Positions 1 to 16,440 of a stretch of DNA of 64,000 bases are shown in pieces. A program made the translations under genes and the position numbers. A model generated the notes under the pieces. The model saw only the letters and a program-made list of their open reading frames with translations, was not told the DNA's origin and searched no databases. Source of the stretch: Sitta carolinensis (taxonomy: Eukaryota > Chordata > Aves > Passeriformes > Sittidae); contig JAVUNC010000004.1 in assembly GCA_032173965.1 (NCBI GenBank), positions 21,677,001 to 21,741,000 of the forward strand, read 5' to 3'. Each line of letters begins with the position of its first letter. Position 1 is the first letter of the stretch.

Positions 1-10
1 AGCGTCATTA

Positions 11-2405
<2,395 letters not shown>

Positions 2406-3609
2406 TTAAAATCCACTTTAATTCCTCTGGAAACTGATGATTTTGAAGACTGGATGTCAAAATTCCTACATATGCAAGCAGAAAATGTTTAACATTTTCA
2501 GAACAGTTGTCCAATGTTTTGGTTTTTTTCCCAAGTGAATCCAAGTGACTGAAGCAGGGCTTGCAATACATTAGCATGTAGTAAATACCAAAGAAAGCAA
2601 AAGTAATGCATTGTGCATCAGAATTTGAAAAAATTGGTTTGCTGTAAAATGAAAATGTGAACTCCAAATTTGAATGTGTTTTTTTCAAAATACGAATTAA
2701 ACTGTATTTAACAATAAAAAACCAAAAAACCCAAACAAGTACAAGGGCCAGTTTTATCTGTAGTATACAAAGTTCATATGAAGTTCATATGTAAATAACA
2801 GTGGAAATTTAGATGCAACTGAATCAAGAAATCTTAAGAGTATATGGTCTGAACTTATTTTACTCTAGTTTCCCTTTGATGGCATATAACAAAACCAAAA
2901 ATTATTCCTATCATCCCTTTCTACTCTTTTTGTGCTAATTTTCATCAAGACAATGCCTAACTGGTTTCAGAGTCTTGACCTCATAACTGGAACTGTAGGC
3001 AGAAGTACAGTATATTCAGAATGGGAAGACTCACTGATTATTAGTTAACACAAAAGACAACCATTATTCAGCTCTTCAAATGTATCAAACTGAACTCAGT
3101 GAATGCAAATAGATGTAATAGATTCCATGCTCTTTCATAGGGCACATGCATATGTAACACTGGAAGCACAGTAAAATATTCTACAGTGTCAGCAAAAACT
3201 GATATAGCAATCCAATGCAATACAGCACCATGAAGAAACAACTTCTGTCTTCAAAGGGAACTGCAGCTGAACTGTCTCTGTGCCTAGGATTTACATGCTT
3301 AGGCACTGCAAGGCATATTGAGAATTATTCCCATCCACAGAACCTTGCTCAGATTGTTAAATCCTGTACCAACACAGCTTCAAAGTACATACATGTCCAA
3401 ATAGAGCAGGACACCTCACAAGGGTTGTTATGGTACTGATCCAGTACTGATTTGTATGACTATTTACAGGAAAATTTAATGAGATCTGCACAACTGAAGT
3501 GCCTAATATACCTGTGTACTTGAAGGATTTGCTCTGTTTTACAAGAAAGGAAAAAAAAAGGGGAAAATCCCAACCCAACACAAATAAACCTCCCTCCAAA
3601 AAAACCAAA

Positions 3610-3629
3610 AACACACACACACACACACA
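3610..3629. repeat. CA dinucleotide microsatellite
   Basis: About ten AC units within an A/C-rich stretch (3545-3665) that has several A runs. Confidence 0.9.
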
Positions 3630-3829
3630 AAAAAAGAAGCCAACAAAAAAAAAAAAAATCCTGACCAAACATCTCCCCAAAAAAATCCCCATCAACAACT
3701 CTCTCTTAACAACAAATATATTTTATCTTTCAGAACAAAAAATCACAACTAATGACCTGATCCAAACTTTTCCCATGTTTGATATTCTTAACTTCTTTAT
3801 ATTCATATTTACAGCTTTGTGGTATATTA

Positions 3830-3830
<1 letters not shown>

Positions 3831-3866
<36 letters not shown>
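3831..3866. repeat. Poly-A tract (36 bases)
   Basis: An uninterrupted run of 36 A inside the intron between the sushi3 and CUB4 exons. Confidence 0.95.
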
Positions 3867-3871
<5 letters not shown>

Positions 3872-4189
3872 CCCAATCTTTTCTTATGTGTGTCTACAGG
3901 CTGTTTTGCACTGCCAGAATGACAGGTGTATGTGCCACAGAGTCCTCCTGAACATTTATCTGCTATTAGGAATTGCTTGTTTAGAATCTAATTCAATACA
4001 CATTTATGTTAAGAGTGTTAAGTGCTTCAATTACATATAAAATGAGTGTAAAGAATATTCTACATACAGTCCTGTGAGACATTCCCCATAAATGAGCTTC
4101 TGAGTCAACTGGAAGAAAAAACAAACCATGACAGAAAAAGTCTTCAGCGTACTTTGAAGTATTTTCCTGTTGATTAGTCACAAATGTTA

Positions 4190-4435
<246 letters not shown>

Positions 4436-6790
4436 TCAAAAAATTCAAATGCAGTAATAAGGAAAATATATTTGCAATAAATTTATATGTCAGTATCAGA
4501 AGTACTTTCAAAATATTTGGCATTATACATTAAACTAATATTTACAACTGAAAATGAACTAGACGTAAATGCTGTAAAACTGCCTCAAAGATCACTTAGG
4601 ATCTAAGGTCCTTTCACAAGCTAATAGCTTCCATAACTGCATTGCTGCATTGCTGAAAACAACAAAATACTTATACTTAACTGCATGACTGCAACAAATT
4701 ACAGCATATTTGAAGGTAAAATTATAAAGCCACAGTCTCCACCCTACCCATGGAGACAAACTAAATGTAGACCATTTTTCTGGCAAAGAAGTACTCGTGC
4801 TAAAGAACCTCATAACTCTCACATCTGCAATTCTATTTATAAGTCTATTAACAATACGATTAAAAGTATACAATATAATTTCCTAAAAGTACAATTTAAT
4901 TTCCTAATAGAGTCAATAGGTTCCAGTTTAAAATAGCTTAAGTAGAATAAAAACAGAACATGAATTGTTTCTTAATCTCATACTTCAAATTAGAGACATT
5001 TTTTTCCAGCTGCATTCATCTATGCTGAAAATAAATTAACATTTTGGTTAATACTTCAAGATATTCACCATGAGCTCTGTTTCTTAAGTTATTTAACTTG
5101 TAGATCTAAAATCTACATAAACCAGATAAGGATACAAAAAATTCAAGTCATTAAATTTATGAATACCATAACTATCGGTAAGAAAAGAAAATGTAAATAT
5201 TAATTGCCTGTGATAGAATCAACTTACAAAATACTATACACATGGCTGCCCATCAGAAAATGAAAGCTCCATTTCTTTGCCATTAAATTGAAAGCATTTT
5301 TTTTTAAATTAACTTGCCTTTGATCAGAAAACATAACAACAAAGCACTTCCAATTCTAAAAACTGTGTTGCTGCACATATAATGAAATTATGTAAATCTG
5401 ATTCAAATGAAAGTACAGATAAAGTTCTTGGTATTTAAATATTTCACAATTCAGTCTAAGGCATAAAGTCAGAAACGCTGAAGATAACAAGAAAATTCTA
5501 CTTACTGAATAATATTAAATATTAATATTATTTAACACCATTGAAGATGTTTGCTGTCAAATATTGTTAAATCTAAAAATGTTAAATCCTGGAAGAAGTG
5601 TATACCTTGACAGAGCATCAGAAATTTTAAGATAAAGGATACAAAATGATATTATGTGAAGTCAATCCACTATGTTTACGCCCTTAAAGCAGTCATTAAC
5701 AGATCGTTGACAGACATGTTCAGAAAGGTGTGGCACATATTTCACAATGCAATAGTTTTTTCAACCTGATGATGATGCTGTGACTGATACACCCATTATT
5801 ATTTTATTTAAATAATTTTTCTTAACAGGAAGTTAGAATATATAAATTAATGAAAACATTTTCTAAAATGTTCAGTACAAAAATAGTAAAACATTGGGAG
5901 AGTAATTTTATAAAGAATATAAGTAAGAATTCAAAATTATATGTACAAATGCTTTAATGTAGCTTCACTTGTCTGTTCCTACTGAGATATTGATTTTTAC
6001 TTCCACAGGATAGCACTGAAAACCTATGTTTTCAGCTATGCACATCTTTACATACTTCATGAAAATGTGGGGAGGCACAAAAAATCAGATTATACATTTT
6101 AATCACATCTTAGAATTTCATCTCCCTCACTGACAGCAGAGCTGTATCTAAACCACTATGTGAGAATGAACTTAAGTTCTTCGCCAAATTTAGGAGATGA
6201 ACCAAATACTTTGTTATTCTTTATGTATCACCTTTCATCCAAGAATGCCCACATGGGCATATGCTGGTATATAATTCATATTTGTAAATATCTTATTTGC
6301 AAGCACAAAAAAACCCATACACAAATTAAAAATATTAACACTAATTTCAGAGAAAACATTTAAAAAATGTTTCCTTCTTTGAAAAAATAAAGTTTTAATA
6401 AAATATGTCTCATAAAAAACAACTGAATGATAAATTTCAGGTTCACTAAAACACAGTGGAAGGATTTTTAAATGAAATTATTTTACACTGATAAGCTAAA
6501 TAACTCATAAAAAATGGCAAAATTAGTTACATTAACTTTATTTCAATTTAATCATTCAAGGTCTGTGCTTGTTTTTTCAAGATGTAAAAATCATCCAGAA
6601 CACATGACAGATTTATAAAACACTTCTGAGGATGTCTTATTTGCATTTTGACAATAAATAGCTTGAAAAATCCATCCAGGTTCAGAAACTACATCGTCAC
6701 AAACCTTAAACTGAAGACTTTATGTACCCCTAACAGGAAATCTACACTAGTCAAAAGTTATTCAGGCTGACAGAAAATACTCATTGTAAT

Positions 6791-7135
6791 TCATAGAATC
6801 ATCATATGATCATAGAATTGGGATTTGAAGGGGTGTTGAAGATCTCCTAGTTCTAACCCCTTTGTCACAGACAGGAATACCTTCCACTAGGTCCAAGTTC
6901 CTCAGTTCTGGCCTGGCCTTGAGTACTTCCAGGGATGAAGTATCCACAGCTTCTCTGGGCAACCCGTTCCACACAGGTTCCACCCTCACAGTAAAGAATT
7001 TCTTCCTAAAGCCTAAGCTAAACCCTCCTTCATTTAAAGACACTCCTGCTTGTCCTATCACTAGATGCTGTTGTGGAAAGCCCCCAGCAGCTCCCCTGAA
7101 GGCTCCCTTTAGGTACTGGAAGGTGCTCTACGGTG
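6791..7135 (-). mobile_element. CR1 LINE 3' fragment, 5' truncated
   Basis: The minus strand shows a typical avian CR1 3' region ending in the TCATAGAAT/ATCATATGATCATAG-type tail at 6791-6826. It carries CR1-like text encoding FRKKFFTVRVEPVWNGLPRE, as in the GRFRLDIRKKFF...W...LPRE end of CR1 ORF2. The fragment is truncated about 340 bp from the tail. It stands head to head with the plus-strand fragment at 7136-7315. Confidence 0.8.
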
Positions 7136-7315
7136 TTCACAGAAAGGCTGCCAAGCAGGCACCAGGCTGCTCAGGGAAGCGCCTGTCACCGTCTCAGCAG
7201 TATCTAAACGGTACGTAGATATGACACTGAGGGACATCACTTAGTGGTGGAACTGGCAATGCTGGCCTAATGGTTGGACTGATGATCTTAAATGATTCTC
7301 TGAATCTCTTTAGTC
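7136..7315 (+). mobile_element. CR1 LINE 3' fragment, plus strand, abutting the previous one
   Basis: The plus strand matches the CR1 3' region: CAGGCTGCTCAGGGAAGCGC, then the degenerate TGACACTGAGGGACAT, TTAGTGGTGGAACTGGCAATGCTGG, and ATGGTTGGACTGATGATCTTAAA segments (quoted in pieces). These are recognised from the avian consensus as I remember it. The element decays into a TGATTCTCTGAATCTCT tail near 7310. The junction with the minus-strand fragment is estimated only to within about 20 bases. Confidence 0.65.
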
Positions 7316-8284
7316 AAAAGCTATCTTTCCCTTACATTAACAACCCGAAACTAAGGGAAGGTGCAGAAAGTCAAATTAATGGGTTTGTATTTACACATAA
7401 AGAATACTCTTTCTTTATAACTAGAACTAGAGTAGTAGGCATGTAATGATTCCAAACATTTTTCTGTCATCTGGGATTTTGCACAGATTTTTTCTTCATT
7501 GGCCTTTCTGATACCCATTTGACTTGTACTGATTTAGTCAGTGAACAATTTTTTTAAATGTCTAAATGCAGCTGAGATGCATTGCGTGTATTGCTCTAAA
7601 ACATGCATTGTTGTATTCTCTTTTATAAATTGAAAACATTCTCTGTATCAGTTTGCTAAAAAAGAGAATGTTTCAGATCAATTTTGCTGAAGTCATGTTG
7701 AGCTCTTAGAAGAATCCTATGGGATAGGAAATGTTCTTAAAATAACAAACATGAAAAAAAAAAAAAAAACCTATGCTAACCTATCTAGCATGGCAATTAA
7801 AGCCCTGTTATTTTAGGATTATTCTGTGTACTCATTCAGTGTTGGACTTCTTTTGATCTGAGTTCTTAGAGCTGTGTGAACTTCATGATGTTTGCTCATA
7901 AACTCTCAAGCCTAAATTTAAATGTCACCTTCTTCTGGTTACCAAAATATTAATATTGATCTTATGCAATTGTTCTTGGCTTTCATGTATCGTCTTTCAA
8001 TAGCCTGGGGAAAGACTTTTCATCTTGTTTGTAAACTAGAAATATTTACTCAGTTTCAGGGAATATCTTTTCTTTAATGTTAGAATAACAAGATTAGATT
8101 TCTGACTGTAAGATCATATCTCTCTCAGAATTTAATTGAAAGACATTTCTGTTGCTCTGTTTTCTTTCAAATGAAGAAATATGGCAATTCAAAAGTGATA
8201 TTAAGCATTTAAATATGTATCATGACTACTATTTGAAAGATGTCATATTGCAATTCTTTTTTGATGTAAAGACATTCACTACGG

Positions 8285-8337
8285 TATCTGAAATGTATAA
8301 TAAATGTATCTCAGTTATCTGAAATGTATAATAAAAT
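8285..8337. repeat. Tandem duplication of about 20 bp
   Basis: TATCTGAAATGTATAATAAA occurs twice, at 8285-8304 and 8318-8337, separated by 13 bases. It is a local duplication in AT-rich intron. Confidence 0.8.
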
Positions 8338-10499
8338 AATTCATATTTTAGAAGATTTTGCACTCTTAAACTTATTATTCATGGTAGGAGTAATTTATCT
8401 TATTTTCACATTGTTATTAGGTTAAAAATACACAGTTTAAATTAAATTCTTACTGTTGCTGTGTTTTCATTCACACTATCCAATATTCTAGCTTAGACAA
8501 TTAGGGAATCATCTGATCATTAAATCTGAATCTGGATATAACTCGTAGAGTATAAATAATAATCTCATACATTAATAGTTCAGATGTATAAATACAATTT
8601 AATCTATGTTTTTAACATGTGAGTTAAGCAAAAATCATTTTTTTAGATATAAAATAAACTTCAGGGTTTTATCAGAAGGTTGAAGTCAATAGCTCTAAAA
8701 CCTGACCTAATTATTTGACAATATTTCATAAGTATCATCTTAGTTATAGTCAAGATAGATTAAGGGAACCTGTGAACTGACACAGGTATACATTTACAAA
8801 CAAAAAAGTTTAACATATAAACTCTTGAGAGGTCACAGAAATTCATGTTGCATATACCATAAAAGTGACGATTCATTTCCTCTTATTCCTCATGCCTCCC
8901 TGTGATGTCGTAATACCTAATATAGTTTAAAAACACAAAGGAAAAACTCTTATACAAACAAAACCTTATAAAAAGAGAATGGATAGAAAGATGCCCAGGA
9001 TTGCAGAAGATGACATAAGTAAAGGAATCGTATCATATACATGATTCCTGCAATGGAACATAGGAACTACAACTACAAAAGAAAACTGTAAATTAAAACT
9101 AATACAAAAAAAAATATTTCAGCACATACTGGCCTGTAAAAGTGGCTATTAAAACTAAAATGAGGTTGGCCTACACTAAAAAGAGCATGGCCTTACATGC
9201 CAATTTTATCATTCCAGTAAATTTCTTCAAAGAAATTTAACAGTACAATTTATTATCAGTCTCCAAATATAAAAAGAGAAGGCCTCCTTCACAGATCATA
9301 TAGTTCCCAGCAGCATTTAAGAGACTCTCACACTTTCTCTGAAATGTTTTGTCCTTGCTGTTATCAAAAAATCTGTTATACAGATCATATCCAGTAGATA
9401 AATTTTTTGCTGTGGCCACCTTATTTCATTCTGTATCAATATCAAAAAAACCCACAAACATGACTTTAGAATCAGATCAAAACACAATTTTTTCACAAGA
9501 TGAAAAAACAACAACTTTCCTAGGAAGTCAATTTAAGCTAACAATTCACCATCATAACATATAGTGGCTTGCTGGTAATAATAACATCATTTTGCATCAT
9601 ATCTTATAAAAATCCTTGAAAACAATAAAACAATAAAGCAGAAAACAAACTTTACAATATGTACTTTAATATTTACTGTGTACTTAAATATGTTATTACA
9701 GAATGCAAAAAAATAAAATGTTGGTTTGTTTACAATCAATTTTACATGTCCAGGGGTAAATGCAGATCAAATCTGAACAGCAATGAGGATGAAGCTTTTC
9801 GTTGCTTGTTGCAAAAAAATATATGATACCTTCTAACCAAGCATGTTAAATTCTTTACCAAAATTTGTAGAAAAATAAATCTGAGGGAAAAAAAATATTA
9901 TTATGAGTTTTTAGGCACAGTGATAGGTTCTGATTTGACAGCTGGGACTCCAGGAACAGAAGCTCTGGCATACTAGATAATTCTATGAAACTGTAAGCTA
10001 TTAAAAATGTTAAGAATTACTGGGAAAGGAACAGTGAACAAAACAGAGAATTGCATTCTGTCCTCACACAAAAACCTTCCAAAATTTCATTTCCATGTTG
10101 AATTTTACATGTTGAACTGCTCTTCAATTTAAAAAAGGTAACATTAGAACTAGTGGAGGAAAACAAAAGATCAAAGTTACTGAGGAAATGAGGACCAAAT
10201 AAAAAGACTTCAAAGCTCTTTTTTTGGGGAGTGAAATACATGTGTTCAAAAAGTTGTTTGACAAATAGATGGAAGAAAATCTTATTGAGAGAAATTATTT
10301 GAGGCATGCATCACTGGAAACAGAGAAAATACTGTTTCTTGATCAAACACCGTATAATTAACCATTTCTTTCCTAAACATCTATTATTGTCAAGTACCAA
10401 TATGTTTTTGGTCTCACTGTAGATTTTTATTTTAATGTTTTTTTGATTAGGAATATGATATTGTTTAAACTATTGTGTTCATCTTGCTTTACTACTAGA

Positions 10500-11520
10500 A
10501 AGAGTAGAGCCTCTAAGCACAAAGCAGTCAGTAGCCCTGAACAAAAAAAGCCAGCATGAAGTAATCCTGTGGAAAGAAACTTAGAATGTCATGGAAAATA
10601 TAAGTACAGAAAAAAGGAAGCTGCATTAGAAATTATCAGAAAAATGTAGGGGTGAATATTGTAAAAAGGCAAACCATGGAATGAGGAAGTAACAAAACTT
10701 GTAGAATTAAATTGTCATTAATATTAAGAGAAAGAAAAATAGCTAGCAGAAAAGGAGAATGAAGAACACTTTGTCTTATCTAGATTAAAAAAATATTAAA
10801 TAAAATTAAGAGAAGGACAGGATAGGAAGAGAACTGCTTAAAGGCCATTTAGAAAATGCAGACACATTCAAGGGAACAGGGCCTAATTAAAATCAGTATT
10901 TAAATTGAAGCAGTCAATGAAATGTTAGCAATTATCTTCAAGAACTTATAGAGAAAAGGGAGATGTCACATGACTGAGCAAGGTCACATGTATTAACTGT
11001 GACCTCTCAAAAACTGGTGAAAAGAGGGACCAAGGAATTAAACAAATACCTGTGTATCTAATTTGTCCCCTCAAACTTGGAAAATTGTATGCTTTATCTT
11101 CCTTTACAGTGGAATATCCTTAAACATCTTTACTTAAAATTATCTTAAGTCCTGATAAGAAAGACACGGTAACTGTCTAGAAAGAAAACCAATAAGCTAT
11201 TACTAGCAAATCATTTGTAACAGGATTGTAAAGCCAATGCTGATCCTAAGCAAAGTATTGGAGCCGCCAACATTAAAAAACTATTTCTAAAGGGTTAAAA
11301 CCCAAAAATATAATTACCAAGAGTTAACATGGTTTTATGGAAAATTGTCCATGTCATACAAACAATATGTTTTTCAGATTATAAACTCAGATGACGCAAT
11401 ATATTTGGACTTCTTTCAGCCACTTAAATTCACATGGCATTCTAATTCAGAATTGGCATCACAGAAAATTAATTTAGTGCACATTAAATGGATTGCAATT
11501 AGATAATTACAGCATTTCAA
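10500..11520 (+). mobile_element. Ancient CR1/L3-like LINE ORF2 remnant
   Basis: Plus-strand text still resembles the reverse-transcriptase half of an old CR1/L3-type LINE: GGTGAAAAGAGGGACCAAGG near 11015, ATATATTTGGACTTCTTTCA near 11400 (the LDF of the LDFSKAFD motif), CACATGGCATTCTAATT near 11430, and TTAGTGCACATTAAATGGAT near 11475. No reading frame survives; stops and indels are throughout. The call comes from remembered consensus phrases, so the ends are approximate. Confidence 0.5.
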
Positions 11521-12842
11521 AGCAAAAATGTGAATACAGAATTATCATTAAACAATAGAACTTCTTCGATTAGCTTAATCTATATTTTTAGCCCAATCAT
11601 AACAGTTTGTTACAGAATTATTACAGAAAAATAGCTAAACAACACTGCTATATTATTTTCAAAATGCTTTAACCTGACATATATTATAGGTGTACATGTC
11701 TTCTCAAGCACATGTACCCACACAAGCACTGCTTTTTCTCATACTCTTAAAATAAACCCTCACCACAATCTCAAGCCTATGGCAGCTGAGAATTTTGTAA
11801 AATAAAATTAATGTTAGATGGGAGGACCTTATTTTCCCTGAGTATCCACTTCTGTACCTTACAGTGGGTGTGCATCCACTTTAAAGACCAGGAGTGCTAA
11901 GTACAGTTTCATAAAAGAAAATGAAAGATTAAAATCGTGGATTTGCTGGAGCTTCAACTCAGTACTTTCTAATGCAGGTTGTAGAAGCAGTAAGTGCTCC
12001 AATGAAAGATGTTAGCTTTGGAAGCAACTGAATGTACCAATTTTAGTACAGTGTGGATACCCAAATAATTTTCTTTCATTATATTTCAGTAAAGAAGTAA
12101 GAAGGATGAAGTATTGCTGCAAAAATATTCTTGTGAAGAAAAAAACAAAAGAAAAGGGAAAACATATTTAGGCCTTATACTCCTATATTCTGCCCTTGCA
12201 GGAAAAATCCTGCCCTCTAGAGTTGGACTCAGTCCAGCATCTTTTAACCCTTTTTGGCAATGCACAATTTCTTTCTCAAGATCTCAAAGTTTCTCTCTTT
12301 GATTGACTTCGAGACTTTATTGCATGGGCACTCTTTTCATCTAGAGAAAAATTCCTTTTTTTCTTATCTATCTCTTGTATGTTTCAATTTTTTCTTGTTG
12401 TGCCTCCTTGTTGGGTTCTTTCCCCTTGGTCACTCAAGAGTTCTGGGGTGGGATTAAGGAAGACAAACTTTCCTTCTCTTTCCAAAGATGCTGACGTGGC
12501 CAAGGAGTTAACAACAGAAGTTTTTTCTTCCCAAATAAAACAGTTTCTGAGGAACATAACCTAACACAAAAGTACTCTGCAGACAAGTAAAGGAAATCTC
12601 ACAGCTTAAAATTCAGTCTGAAGGCTATTCCATATAAACATATTGAAACACTATATACCCGTAGGTACATGTGATTATTTTGTAGGCATAGTAGACATAC
12701 ACAGAAACAAACCAACAAACTAAAATTCATGTGTTTTTTCAGCAAGAGCAATTAAAACCTGAAATTTCACAGAAGCACATAGGGGAGTCTTCATGACCAT
12801 TAACTATCTATTTGACTTTGCATAGATAGACTAGACTTAGTC

Positions 12843-13118
12843 TTAAACTTCAAAATTTAAAAAGTAAAATACCCCAAAACTCTTAGAACTTTCCACATTT
12901 TCCATTTAATTAGGTTCATCCAATACAGAGCATGTGTATTCTTTTTTAGTTATCTGACATGACGGTATCTGGGGAGCTGCTGTCTCCCTTCCTCTCCAGA
13001 CTGCAGCTGTGTCTGACTGATGACACATACCTGCACTTGTTTCTTTTCACTGATTGATTTAACAGATCAAGTTTAAACCCTTTGTTTGCTTCTCTTCATA
13101 AAATTATTAAACATTCAA
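12843..13118 (+). repeat. Left arm of a 276-bp inverted duplication
   Basis: This segment recurs in reverse complement at 19323-19598 with the same length. By eye I count about four substitutions and no gaps, roughly 98.5% identity. The similarity stops sharply at both ends: GTC|TTAAAC on the left and ATTCAA|CAAC on the right. I do not recognise it as a known transposon. It has no long open frame. Confidence 0.92.
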
Positions 13119-13264
13119 CAACTTGGTTTTCCATTGTCAAACCCAGAAGAAAAAAAGGAAGGAGGACAGGTTGGGTTATGATGGGGATTTAACAGTGTTG
13201 GTTATTTGGCTGAAAAAAAGTCTCTCTCTGAATATTGTCTGTAGAGGTTTACTACACAAACCAC

Positions 13265-13265
<1 letters not shown>

Positions 13266-13307
<42 letters not shown>
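13266..13307. repeat. Poly-A tract (42 bases)
   Basis: An uninterrupted run of 42 A, followed 60 bases later by a TTTG tetranucleotide array (about 13367-13397). The pair resembles oppositely oriented retroposon tails, but no flanking element is recognised. Confidence 0.95.
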
Positions 13308-13309
<2 letters not shown>

Positions 13310-13366
13310 TTTTAAAAAGTGTATGACAAGTACAGTGTTGTTTTGGTTTGCTGTTTGGGTTTTTGG

Positions 13367-13397
13367 TTGTTTGTTTGTTTGTTTGTTTGTTTGTTTT
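13367..13397. repeat. TTTG tetranucleotide microsatellite
   Basis: About seven TTTG units in a T/G-rich stretch starting near 13338. Confidence 0.9.
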
Positions 13398-15949
13398 CCA
13401 AATAGGACAAGGAGGGGGGAAATATTAATTTATATTTATTTTGTTCCTATCAGGTACATGTTCTGGTTAAAGCACATCCAAATGTCTGTACTGCAGAGAA
13501 GCAAACAGATAAGGCATAGTCAGATTATTATCATATACTTTCAATCTTGGCAGATTAAAAGACAATTCCAATAAACAGATTGCACCCACTTTTCTCGACC
13601 ATATTGTGAGTAGAAATTTAAAAATTGAATTAATTGAATGCAAATCAGGAAAAAAAATTGAATTTTTTTTTCCATCTAATTCTTGCTAAAATCTGATAAA
13701 TTTTCTCCTCTTTTCTCTGCATATTAATTTTTACCAAAATAGCACAGGAGGAATCTCTGGTCATGGTTCCAAGTACATGATTAGATTTTGAACCAAACGC
13801 AATATGATAATATTTGGAAACACAGTACAGCAAAGTTCAATTGCAAGCTGAATAATCTTGAGAAATGATACCAAAACTCAGTAATCTTTTCTACAGCATG
13901 CTAATACAACACAATAGAAAATTTAACAGATGGAAGCTGTTTTATCATATTCTCTATAAAGGTGACTGTATAAAAACATTTCACTGTTTCAGATGTCATA
14001 TGGACATTAGAAAACTGGAAGTGGCAACAAATGTTAAGACCCTGGAATTATCAAAGACAGCATGAAATGTGGTGAATACTGCAGATCACAGGAAATAAAA
14101 AGGTTTATATCTTCTGTCTTTATGTATTCTTTTTTTTTTTTTTTCTTTAAAAACCATTTAAATTCTTAGTTCTGCAAGGAAGGCTATCTATTCATGTGCA
14201 CACATGTTAATATCACTCTCTAGCATTGAAACAAAGCCAAGTATATTCACATTCCCTACCCGATAAAAATGGTCCTAAGTTATTTTTCTTTCAAACAATT
14301 GTAAAAACACATCAACAGGCATAACTGGAGATATAGACTGGAAACAGTTTACATACGTATTTACAAGGACTCATGCTTCATTTATATTTTATATACTCTT
14401 ACAGTGTCTGCAAAGCATTCAATGTTTTCCTTTGTGCTCTACTTATGATGATTTTGTTTTAAAGTAAATAGTACACTGTTTTTTAAAAGTTCCTTCACCA
14501 TCATGCCATCCTTTGGACACTGAAAATAAAAATAAATCCCCTTTGAAAACACTACTAATGCCAAGCCTACAAGTTAATTGTAAAAGAAATGGTCTTTTAA
14601 AGTCTTTCCATGAAGGGTGCACAATGTCCTACTGAAGAAAGGCCTGGCAATGACTATGCTGGCCAGGAAAGGTCAGAGGAGAGGTGAAAGTACAAGGCAG
14701 TAGCAAACTGTTTTTCACTGACAGTCAGTGCATTGCATTCAGCTTTATCTGCACATATATCCCATTTAATGCAGTTCATTACTTTTTGCACTTAAAAACC
14801 TTCACTCTACCTTCACTCTAAATCTTATATAATTGATATTCTGAGAAAACCAAAACTCCATATTTCAGATGATACATTTTCTAGTAAATGTTAGTTCTTC
14901 ATGATTAGAATAAAATTGAGTTTTCCAAAGTGTTCATATGAAGACAGAGCATGCAAACACACACAATGCTAAGTAAGATATCATTGTAGCTTTTTGTTAA
15001 CTTAATTCAGCAATTCTCATGTATAATAAAGAGTCTGGTTGGATTTTTTGTATGCTGCCATATTTGCAACAAAGAAATCAAATGCACAAAGTCTGAAATA
15101 TTTTCTCAATAATGTTTTAGATTAGGAAGTATTGTTTACCTCAAATTTCACAGCAACATAAAAATAAGCTATTATTTCATCTGGATAACAATCCCCTTTA
15201 ATCTAAATTGATAACAAAATGAGAGAGCAATATAAAAAATGCTGCTCTGGAGGAAATGCTGACTTCGCAACTAGTAGAGATGTTAGAATGTCACATCAAT
15301 TTCAGTCAAAGTGTAAAATTTATGTCTGTTTATGAGCTGAATAGATAAATCATGCAGTGGTTGAAAGGACTTGGCAAAGATATAAAGTACTGAAGAACTC
15401 TGAAGAACTCTTTCGTGAAATAAATGTTCTTTACAGAGAATCTTACTAATAGTCAAGTGCATGTCAGAATTAAAATCTTCAACTGTTACTTAATATTTCC
15501 CACAGATCTTTCTTTAGGACCAACTACCAGTATGATGTTTTCATTAATATTTTAGATTCAAATAGTTTTCCATTTGAAATCATGTGACTTAGTTAACATC
15601 AGTGACATTTAAGAAGTTAAATAAATACTAAAATGAAGGCCCAAATGATGCAGAAACTGTTTACTGACCCAAACCTGATCATCTTTTATCTTCTCATGGT
15701 GTTAGTTACTAAAAGAAAAGCATACCAATAAGCTCCAAAATCCTACAAACTGCAATTTACTTTTATGAGATGATAGTAGGAATCTAGCCTAGCTTAAAAA
15801 GATGCAAAATTGCATACAAACAAGAAAATCCAGATATTTTTAAAATCTCAGTAACAGCTAAAATGAACCTACTACATAAAAATATCAGGATGTCAGTTAT
15901 GCAGAATTCCAGTACAGAATTTCTAAGACACCAGTTTTTACTAGATAAA

Positions 15950-16440
15950 TTTACACACTATACTGGAAATTAGCAGTGATGGAGGTGGTCTGCAATGGAA
16001 AACAATCAGGACTCCAAGGATTTGGATGAAATTCAGTGCAGGTAAACATTTGTATGGAGAACACTGATGTCAGACACCAGCACTCTGACGATAAAGCACT
16101 GGGCAGGCACCTCTGTATATCCTGGTCTCCTCTGAAGAGCATCTCTGATCCCCCTCCCCCAAACCCTAGGGGCTGGCATCTCTGCCATGGGAAGACTGTC
16201 CCACCAGGTCTGGCCACTCAAAGAAAACATGGAGAATCTCTCCTTCCTTGCCCCTGTTGTGCTTAACCCCACATACACACACACACTTCTCCCTAACCAG
16301 GAAAAGAACACAACTAAGGCCATTAAAGCCACACGAAAGGATGTGCAGAACTACTCACATTGTCCTCAGGTCACTGCGATTTAATCCTCCTCAGAGGATT
16401 TGTATTCTTCTTCCAAAGAAGATTAAGTTGCAATTATGAA
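15950..16440. other. GC-richer intronic block, identity unknown
   Basis: This interval is clearly richer in G and C than the surrounding intron and contains a C-rich run (CCCCCTCCCCC near 16150) and a short CA stretch (16270-16285). Several short frames are open on both strands, which is expected of GC-richer DNA, and none looks like a known protein. It might be a decayed LTR or an unidentified regulatory segment. I cannot assign it. Confidence 0.3.

Noticed and set aside
9237..9514. Overlapping minus-strand frames of 60 and 65 codons
   Set aside because: Short, AT-rich, no domain, and no convincing splice edges.
10017..10307. 96-codon minus-strand frame
   Set aside because: Phe/Ser/Leu/Lys-rich composition typical of AT-rich non-coding DNA; no recognised family.
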